This document shows positions 1 to 5,849 of a stretch of DNA of 7,073 nt, in pieces. Each line of letters begins with the position of its first letter. Position 1 is the first letter of the stretch. The stretch lies in the NCBI GenBank assembly GCA_002733285.1, contig NVVE01000008.1:92157-99229 (forward strand). The letters are read 5' to 3'. Below the pieces are notes generated by a model. It did not search any database and had not been told where the DNA came from. It saw only the letters and a program-made list of their open reading frames with translations. The DNA is from Lutibacter sp. (lineage in GTDB: Bacteria; Bacteroidota; Bacteroidia; Flavobacteriales; Flavobacteriaceae). The position numbers and the translations under genes were made by a program.

Positions 1-642
1 TTATTGGACCCTATAAAAAGATTTATTAATGGTGACCAAGTAAAGATTTATGACGAGGTTAAAAAATTATTGAATAGTAATAACGCTAATCTAAATTTTA
101 TTGAAGGTGATGAAGTTAAAACTTTAGAAACCATTCTTGAAAGTGAAACTCCTTATAAAGGAAATGGCATTCAATTGGCTAAAGCGGCAAAAGATAGCCT
201 TACTAAAAAAGTATTGGAAGCTATTGATGCTGAAAAGAAAATATTCAATACTAATATTACAGCTATTGAGAAGGCTATTCAGGATTCGGAAGAATACAAC
301 TACATAGACGATTCTCAACAAAGGAAAATTCAAAAAACGATACTCGATTTTAAAACCAAAGTAACTAATGAACGCTTTATTGGTAATATTAGAGATATTA
401 CTCGTAATGTAGATGACCATCTGTATAGTGACCAAATGAATTTGATGTCTAAATGGTTAGCTCCAATACCTGAGAGTGGGAAAGTAGAAGAACCTCAAGC
501 TAAATACATTAAAAAAAGTAATATTCGTGTACAATTTCATAAGCACCAATTGACTTGTGAAGAAGATGTGGATGCTTATGTAAGAGCCTTAAAAGAAGCT
601 TACTTGGAGCGCATCAATCAAAATTTAAAAATTACGCTATAA
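1..642 (+). CDS. brxC: BREX type 1 ATPase BrxC, C-terminal part (5' truncated by window edge)
   Basis: This is the last 213 codons of a gene entering from the left. Frame 1 is open from base 1, and the TTG at position 4 is an internal leucine codon, not a start. BrxC is normally about 1,200 residues, with a P-loop ATPase domain near its N-terminus; it is a large cytoplasmic protein required for BREX phage exclusion. The P-loop is outside the window. The visible part matches the family's C-terminal end as I know it: a segment FINGDQVKIYDEVKKLL followed by FIEGDE and an ETPYKGNG stretch, a long charged, probably coiled-coil helix region (about visible residues 60-135), then a small basic end domain (KKSNIRVQFHKHQLTCEEDV) and a final helix rich in Glu, Lys and Arg. 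The stop TAA is followed by only three bases before pglX, so the two genes are co-transcribed. Recognition rests on remembered family resemblance plus the pglX/pglZ context. PglY of type 2 systems is a distant relative but fits the context less well. Confidence 0.85.
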   Translation, partial: LLDPIKRFINGDQVKIYDEVKKLLNSNNANLNFIEGDEVKTLETILESETPYKGNGIQLAKAAKDSLTKKVLEAIDAEKKIFNTNITAIEKAIQDSEEYNYIDDSQQRKIQKTILDFKTKVTNERFIGNIRDITRNVDDHLYSDQMNLMSKWLAPIPESGKVEEPQAKYIKKSNIRVQFHKHQLTCEEDVDAYVRALKEAYLERINQNLKITL

Positions 643-645
643 AAG

Positions 646-3600
646 ATGAACACCAACACCCTAAAAAAATTCGCTCAAGAAGCTCGTACTAAACTCATTG
701 AACAAATTGGAGCTAAACTAGAATTGGTTTTAACTTCAGATTCTTCCTTATTACGTGAAAAAGCGTCACAAGTAAAAAAACTGCAAGAAGAAATCAACGC
801 TACTAGTAAAGAACAAGTAATTGAAAAGGTGGCTTATACGTGGTTTAACAGATTAATGGCATTGCGTTTTATGGATGCCAACGATTACCAACCCATAGGC
901 ATACTAGTAATAACACCAAAAGATGGTTATACCTTGCCAGAAATCTTAGATGAAGCCAAACAAGGCCATATTCCTGATGACCTACCCGTAAACCAACAAC
1001 ATGTTTACGATGTGTTGGATGGCAAAATACCAAGCACCAATGCTCAAAATGAAGCTTATAAAGAATTATTGATTGGAGCTTGCAACCATTTAAATATGGT
1101 GTTTCCTTTTTTGTTTGAAAAGTTGAGCGATTATTCCGAATTGTTATTGCCAGACGATTTAATTTCAGAGTTCTCCTTAGTACAAGATATTCGTGATGGA
1201 ATGACTATTGAAGATTGCCAAGTGGTAGAAATAATAGGTTGGTTATACCAGTTTTATATTTCAGAAAAGAAAGATGAGGTTTTTGCTTCGAAAAGTAAAG
1301 TTAGGAAGGAAGATATACCAGCCGCTACTCAATTATTTACCCCAAGATGGATTGTTGAATATATGGTTCAAAATACGGTTGGTAAATTGTGGTTGCAAAA
1401 CAAACCCAACTCCAAGTTAAGGGAGCATATGCCCTATTTTATTGAATCTCCTTCAGTTGAAGGTGTTGATTATTTAAAAATAGATTCTGTTGAAGAAATT
1501 ACACTGTTGGACCAAGCTTGTGGAAGTGGACATATTTTGGTTTATGGTTTTGAGTTACTAGCTAAAATTTATGAAGAAGAAGGTTACAACACAAGCGAAA
1601 TACCTCAACTTATTATTGAAAAAAACTTATTTGGTTTTGAAATAGATGAACGAGCATCTCAATTGGCTGGATTTGCCTTATTAATGAAAGCTAGAGGTTA
1701 CCACAAAAGAGCTTTTAGAAAGGAATTGAAACCAAATATTCTTTGTTTTGAAGATGTTGTTTTTACCGAAGAAGAGTTAATGAAGGTTTTGGTACTAACC
1801 TATTTGGATAAATCTTCTGAATTAAAATACGACATAAAACTACTAGAAAATGCAACCAATTTTGGTTCCTTAATAACCCCACATACATCAACAAAACTAC
1901 TCGAAAAAGGATTGGCAGAAATTGAAAACCAATTATTGAAAGCTGACGTGTTTCAGCAAAATTTATTGGATAAATTACAACTTGCATTAGAACAATTACA
2001 TCTATTATGTAAAAAACATCATTGTATAGTTGATAACCCACCATACATGGCGGCTGGAAAAATGAACAAAATTCTTTCAGATTTTGTTAAAACAAATTAT
2101 TCAGCAAGTAGGGCAGACTTAATGGCTTGTTTTATGGAAGTTGGTCTAAAAATGATTTTACCAAAAGGTTTCTTAGGAATGATAAACCAACATTCTTGGA
2201 TGTTTTTAAGTAGTTATGAGAAGTTGAGAGGAAAGTTAATTAGGGAGACATTCTTTGATACACTTTTACATTTAGGCCCCCGTACTTTTCCTGAAATAGG
2301 TGGTGATATAGTACAGAATTCTTCTTTCACGTTTTGGAATAAAGAACTTAAGGGTAAAGGAAGTTATCTTCGTTTAGTAGATTTTGAAAAATCTGAACTG
2401 AAAAGAATGAAAACTCTTGAAGCTATTAAAAATAGGGATTGTGGCTGGTTTTATACTGCCAGTCAAAAAGACTTTAATAAAATATCAGGAAGTCCTATCG
2501 GTTATTGGTTGAGTAATAGAATGATGAAAATTTTTTCAGAGTCACAAACTATAAAGGATATTGCTGAACCAAGAGCTGGGATGCAAACTGGAGACAATGA
2601 GAAATTTTTAAGAGTTTGGAATGAAGTTGATTTTTATAAATTGGGTGTTGGATTATCAAAAGAGGAAGCAAACAAAAGTGACTATAAATGGTTCCCATAT
2701 AATAAAGGAGGTGCATTTAAAAAATGGTATGGAAATAGAGAATACGTAATTAATTGGTTTAATGACGGGGAAGATTTAAGAGAGGATAAACTTTATAAGT
2801 TGTCAATAGGTAAATGTTTGCCTGGTAACTCTAAACCACATAATAGTCAATATTACTTCAGAGAAAGTATTACATGGTCATTTGTTAGTGGTGGTACATT
2901 TGGAGTAAGATACTCCCCGAAAGGCTCAGTTTTTGATATCACAGGTTCTTCTGTTTTTCCAGATACTAAACAAGTGATATATTTGTGTGCATTTCTGAAT
3001 TCTATACTTTCATTTGAAATGCTTAAAGTATTGGCACCAACAATAAAGACATCAAGTGGTGATATTAAAAGACTTCCAATAATTCTCAACGATGAAAATA
3101 AAATGGAATCTGTAACTCAATTATCAAATATTATCATTGAGTTAGTTAAATTAGAAGATAATTCACGGGAATTCAACTGGGATTTTATGCAAAACGAACT
3201 TATTCGTATCAAAGGGCAAGTCCTAGAAGAGACCTTTGATTTATATAAGCAGTATTGGAAAAACAAATTCTTTCAACTCCATAAAAATGAAGAAGAACTA
3301 AACCGTCAGTTTATCGATATATATGGTTTACACGAGGAGCTAACACCAGATGTACCGTTAGAGGATATTACCATTTTAAAAGAAGAAACGGATATTGTAA
3401 ACAACCAATTAGTGTTTGATGCTAAAGAAGTATTTGCGCAGTTTATGAGTTATGCGGTGGGTTGTATGTTTGGGCGTTATAGTTTAGATAAGGAGGGCTT
3501 AATATTGGCGAATCGAGGAGAGGCGTTGGAAAATTATTTATCTAAAGTTGCGAAGTTAGAAAATGAGGTCGCTTTCCTTCCAGATAATGATAATATTATC

Positions 3601-4212
3601 CCACTATTAGATGATGAGTGGTTTGAGGATGATATTGTGAATCGTTTTAATGAGTTTTTAAAAGCCACTTTTGGCAAAGCTAACTTTGAGAAAAACTTAG
3701 CTTTTGTAGAAGAATGCTTGGGTAAAGATGTACGTAAGTATTTTGTAAATGACTTTTATACAGACCATATAAAACGTTACAAAAAAAGACCTATTTACTG
3801 GATGTTCTCTTCACCAAAAGGGAGTTTTAATGTGCTTATTTATATGCATCGTTATACGCAAGATACGTTAAACCAAATACTAAATGGTTACCTGAAAGAA
3901 TACAGAGAAAAACTAAATACACATATAGAACATTTAGACCATATCATCGTTTCTGGTACCTCAGCAGAGCAAACCAAAGCATCCAAAGAGAAAGATAAGC
4001 TTAAATTAGTTATTAATGAGCTACTAGAATACGAAAGAGACGTATTGTATCCGCTGGCTACAGAACGTGTTCCTATAGACCTAGATGATGGTGTGTTGGT
4101 AAACTATAACAAGTTTGGTACTGCTATTAAAAAAGTGGCTGGCTTAAATGATAAAAAAGCCAAAGACAAGGTGAAGGGGTTTGATTGGATAGATACAGAA
4201 TTAATTAGATAG
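646..4212 (+). CDS. pglX: BREX type 1 adenine-specific DNA methyltransferase PglX
   Basis: A complete 1,188-residue protein, the usual PglX length (about 1,200). PglX transfers a methyl group from S-adenosylmethionine to N6 of adenine in a short non-palindromic motif; this marks host DNA, and the protein also supplies target specificity for the BREX complex. Visible order: a helical N-terminal region (1-280) with AATQLFTPRWIVEYMV near 224-239; SAM-binding motif I DQACGSG at 289-295; the acidic motif GFEIDERA at 330-337; and the catalytic motif NPPY at 464-467, preceded by Asp463. A central target-recognition region (about 636-815) carries AGMQTGDN near 644-651, WFPYNKGG at 682-689 and SGDIKRLPI at 804-812. 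The conserved C-terminal part (about 845-1188) follows. The ATG lies 3 nt after the brxC stop, with no Shine-Dalgarno sequence, as is normal in Bacteroidota. No nuclease motif was recognised, so this is not obviously a type IIG/IIL restriction enzyme. The frame is intact. Arginine codon choice shifts in the central region (see findings). The DNA motif recognised cannot be read from the sequence. Confidence 0.95.
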   Translation: MNTNTLKKFAQEARTKLIEQIGAKLELVLTSDSSLLREKASQVKKLQEEINATSKEQVIEKVAYTWFNRLMALRFMDANDYQPIGILVITPKDGYTLPEILDEAKQGHIPDDLPVNQQHVYDVLDGKIPSTNAQNEAYKELLIGACNHLNMVFPFLFEKLSDYSELLLPDDLISEFSLVQDIRDGMTIEDCQVVEIIGWLYQFYISEKKDEVFASKSKVRKEDIPAATQLFTPRWIVEYMVQNTVGKLWLQNKPNSKLREHMPYFIESPSVEGVDYLKIDSVEEITLLDQACGSGHILVYGFELLAKIYEEEGYNTSEIPQLIIEKNLFGFEIDERASQLAGFALLMKARGYHKRAFRKELKPNILCFEDVVFTEEELMKVLVLTYLDKSSELKYDIKLLENATNFGSLITPHTSTKLLEKGLAEIENQLLKADVFQQNLLDKLQLALEQLHLLCKKHHCIVDNPPYMAAGKMNKILSDFVKTNYSASRADLMACFMEVGLKMILPKGFLGMINQHSWMFLSSYEKLRGKLIRETFFDTLLHLGPRTFPEIGGDIVQNSSFTFWNKELKGKGSYLRLVDFEKSELKRMKTLEAIKNRDCGWFYTASQKDFNKISGSPIGYWLSNRMMKIFSESQTIKDIAEPRAGMQTGDNEKFLRVWNEVDFYKLGVGLSKEEANKSDYKWFPYNKGGAFKKWYGNREYVINWFNDGEDLREDKLYKLSIGKCLPGNSKPHNSQYYFRESITWSFVSGGTFGVRYSPKGSVFDITGSSVFPDTKQVIYLCAFLNSILSFEMLKVLAPTIKTSSGDIKRLPIILNDENKMESVTQLSNIIIELVKLEDNSREFNWDFMQNELIRIKGQVLEETFDLYKQYWKNKFFQLHKNEEELNRQFIDIYGLHEELTPDVPLEDITILKEETDIVNNQLVFDAKEVFAQFMSYAVGCMFGRYSLDKEGLILANRGEALENYLSKVAKLENEVAFLPDNDNIIPLLDDEWFEDDIVNRFNEFLKATFGKANFEKNLAFVEECLGKDVRKYFVNDFYTDHIKRYKKRPIYWMFSSPKGSFNVLIYMHRYTQDTLNQILNGYLKEYREKLNTHIEHLDHIIVSGTSAEQTKASKEKDKLKLVINELLEYERDVLYPLATERVPIDLDDGVLVNYNKFGTAIKKVAGLNDKKAKDKVKGFDWIDTELIR
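2551..3090 (+). other. Putative target-recognition domain of PglX
   Basis: This stretch encodes roughly residues 636-815 of PglX, downstream of the methyltransferase catalytic motif. It has the sequence style seen in recognition domains of combined methyltransferase-specificity proteins: AEPRAGMQTGDN at its start, the aromatic WFPYNKGG element, a GSSVFPDTKQVIYLCAFLNS segment, and a closing SGDIKRLPI like those ending specificity domains of type I and type IIL enzymes. It is expected to contact the non-palindromic target and so decide which sequence is methylated. Boundaries are approximate and judged by eye. Confidence 0.6.
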
Positions 4213-4214
4213 AT

Positions 4215-5849
4215 ATGAATATACCTATTAACATAGAAACACTATTAGCTGGTAAAGTAGTAGAATCGGAGCGCATAGAATTTAAGAAGGGTTGGAACCC
4301 AGCTACCACCATGCGAACAATTTCTGCTTTTGCAAACGATTTTGAAAATTTAGGAAGTGGTTATTTGGTGGTTGGGATTGAAGAAGAAAATGGGATGTCT
4401 AAACGTCCAGTTTTCGGATTTCCTCCCGAACAATTTGATGCCGTTCAGAAAGAGCTATTAGGATATTGTAACCTTATTCGTCCAGCATATTTTCCAAGAG
4501 TATCTTTAGAGGAAATTGACGGAAAGCACGTTATGTTAATATGGGCTACTGCTGGCAGTAATAGACCTTATGAAGCTCCAAAAGATGTTACTGCAAGAAA
4601 TAAGGACTATCATTATTATATAAGACGGTATTCTAATACTGTACAGACCAATAGAGAACAAAGTCAAGAACTTTTGAGTTTAACCGCCAATATTCCATTT
4701 GATGACAGACAAAATCCTAGGGCTACCATTGATGACATCTCTCTTACTTTATTACAGCAACACCTTAAAGAAATTGGAAGTAGGTTTTATGAAGAAAGCT
4801 CTAAATTGACTCATAGAGAAGTTTGTGTACAAATGAATTTGGCAGAAGGAGCTAATGAACATACTTTTCCCAAAAATGTTGGACTACTTATGTTTAACGA
4901 AATTCCCGAACACTTCTTTCCATCTACTCAAATCAATCTAACCGAATTTCCTGAAGGGCTTCCTGGAAAAGAATTTATTGAAAAGAATTTTATAGGAACT
5001 ATTCAACAACAACTTAAGGATGCGCTGGCGTATCTAAAATCTCAAGTCATTAAATCTAAAACGGTTAAAATAGTAGGTGAAGCAGAATCAAAAACATTTG
5101 TCAACTATCCTTTTGAAGCCATTGAAGAAGCTCTAGCAAATGCTGTATATCATAAAAACTATGAAATACGAGAACCTATTGAAGTTAGAGTATTGCCTGA
5201 TTCTATTGAAATAATAAGTTTTGGTGGACCAGACCCTTCTATTCGTGAAGATGACTTAGATAGAGGAGTTATAAGAGCACGTAGATATAGAAATAGACGT
5301 ATAGGTGAATTTCTAAAAGAATTGAATTTGACTGAAGGAAAAGGAACTGGTATTCCAACCATTAAAAGAGCTCTAGAAAATAATGGTTCCCCTCCAGCTA
5401 AATATGATACTGATGGGGGAAATAGACGTTTCTTTATTGTTGAAATTCCTATTCATCCAGAGTTTAGAGCACAAGATGGAGCACAAGATGGAGCACAAGA
5501 TGAAAAAGGTAATTTGAGAGGAAGTGTAGAAGGAAAAACTCAAGTTACAGCACATCTAACAGCACAAGGTAGAGCACAAGTTACAGCACATCTTAAAGAA
5601 GAAGTTAGTGACTTAGTTATTGATAGAATTATAATGACTCTAAAGCTTTGCGAAACTTCAAAGTCTAGAACAGAAATACTTGAAAATATTGGATTATCTG
5701 ATAGATATAATAATTTCAAAGCAAATATAATTCCCGCACTAAATGGCGGATTGTTAGAAATGACTATTTCTGACAAACCTAAAAGTGGAAATCAAAAATA
5801 TAGAACAACTGAAGCTGGAAAAGAAACACTAAGAAGAGAAAATGAATAA
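4215..5849 (+). CDS. AlbA_2 (Schlafen-type) / GHKL ATP-binding / winged-helix protein in the BREX operon
   Basis: A complete 544-residue protein of the large family often labelled 'RecG-like helicase' or 'putative DNA-binding domain protein'. No Walker A or helicase motif is visible, so the helicase label is not supported. Domains in order: AlbA_2 (about 10-145), with ESERIEFKKGW at 17-27 and GSGYLVVGIEEENG at 47-60; a middle region (about 170-290); and a GHKL-like ATP-binding domain (about 296-413). The latter has an N-box-like helix (Glu305, Asn309, His313), a G1-like turn (ISFGGPDP, 334-341) and a glycine loop GKGTGIPTI at 375-383. A repetitive linker (AQDG units at 419-430, two QVTAHL units at 443-460) then leads to a C-terminal winged helix (about 470-540). 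The ATG lies 2 nt after the pglX stop, and the last 8 bases overlap pglZ, so it belongs to the same transcript. It may be a transcriptional regulator of the operon or an accessory effector acting on nucleic acid. It is not one of the six core type 1 BREX genes. Domain calls are confident; the role is not known. Confidence 0.85.
   Translation: MNIPINIETLLAGKVVESERIEFKKGWNPATTMRTISAFANDFENLGSGYLVVGIEEENGMSKRPVFGFPPEQFDAVQKELLGYCNLIRPAYFPRVSLEEIDGKHVMLIWATAGSNRPYEAPKDVTARNKDYHYYIRRYSNTVQTNREQSQELLSLTANIPFDDRQNPRATIDDISLTLLQQHLKEIGSRFYEESSKLTHREVCVQMNLAEGANEHTFPKNVGLLMFNEIPEHFFPSTQINLTEFPEGLPGKEFIEKNFIGTIQQQLKDALAYLKSQVIKSKTVKIVGEAESKTFVNYPFEAIEEALANAVYHKNYEIREPIEVRVLPDSIEIISFGGPDPSIREDDLDRGVIRARRYRNRRIGEFLKELNLTEGKGTGIPTIKRALENNGSPPAKYDTDGGNRRFFIVEIPIHPEFRAQDGAQDGAQDEKGNLRGSVEGKTQVTAHLTAQGRAQVTAHLKEEVSDLVIDRIIMTLKLCETSKSRTEILENIGLSDRYNNFKANIIPALNGGLLEMTISDKPKSGNQKYRTTEAGKETLRRENE
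5467..5502 (+). repeat. Three exact tandem copies of a 12-bp unit (GAGCACAAGATG)
   Basis: Three perfect head-to-tail copies of GAGCACAAGATG occupy 5467-5478, 5479-5490 and 5491-5502. The 12-base period is a whole number of codons. In the accessory protein it encodes the AQDG-AQDG-AQDE run at residues 419-430, just after the ATP-binding domain. Gain or loss of units would change linker length without breaking the frame. Copy identity at the DNA level suggests recent duplication or continuing slippage. Confidence 0.95.
5541..5593 (+). repeat. Two exact 17-bp direct repeats, 36 bp apart, encoding QVTAHL
   Basis: The 17-base sequence CAAGTTACAGCACATCT occurs at 5541-5557 and again at 5577-5593. 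The copies are offset by 36 bases (12 codons), so both are read in the same frame as QVTAHL at residues 443-448 and 455-460. Between them lies an AGCACAAG-containing stretch that echoes the upstream 12-bp units. Together with the AQDG units this forms the low-complexity linker between the ATP-binding domain and the C-terminal winged helix. Confidence 0.9.
5842..5849 (+). other. 8-bp stop/start overlap ATGAATAA coupling the accessory gene to pglZ
   Basis: The sequence ATGAATAA holds both the pglZ start (ATG at 5842) and the stop of the preceding gene (TAA at 5847-5849) in a different frame. It is preceded by a purine-rich AAGAAGAGAAA that could act as a weak ribosome contact. Ribosomes ending the upstream gene can restart here, which ties PglZ output to translation of the AlbA_2 protein. 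Confidence 0.85.

Noticed and set aside
124..435. Open frame on the - strand opposite the brxC end (103 codons)
   Set aside because: It lies wholly opposite a well-supported gene, has a hydrophobic Ile/Phe/Ser-rich translation typical of the antisense of AT-rich coding DNA, and matches no known family.
663..669. Run of seven A near the pglX start as a phase-variation tract
   Set aside because: Runs of this length are expected by chance in DNA this AT-rich, and the frame is intact; there is no sign of switching.
1763..2044. Open frame on the - strand opposite the pglX methyltransferase region
   Set aside because: Antisense of the conserved region that runs up to the NPPY motif; no recognisable domain or start context.
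646..4212. Stand-alone type IIG/IIL restriction-modification enzyme
   Set aside because: Length and motifs resemble such enzymes, but no N-terminal PD-(D/E)xK nuclease pattern was recognised, and the brxC and pglZ neighbours identify it as PglX.
5467..5593. CRISPR-like array
   Set aside because: Units are 12 and 17 bp, contiguous or separated by related sequence, and translated in frame inside a gene; there are no unique spacers of regular size.
5540..5776. Open frame on the - strand with a Cys-rich repetitive end (CALPCAVRCAV)
   Set aside because: The repetition is only the reverse complement of the in-frame repeats in the AlbA_2 gene; it is not an independent gene.
4215..5849. ATP-dependent DNA helicase RecG
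   Set aside because: This is a common database label for the family, but no Walker A, DExx or other superfamily 2 helicase motif is visible. The ATP-binding signature is GHKL-like.
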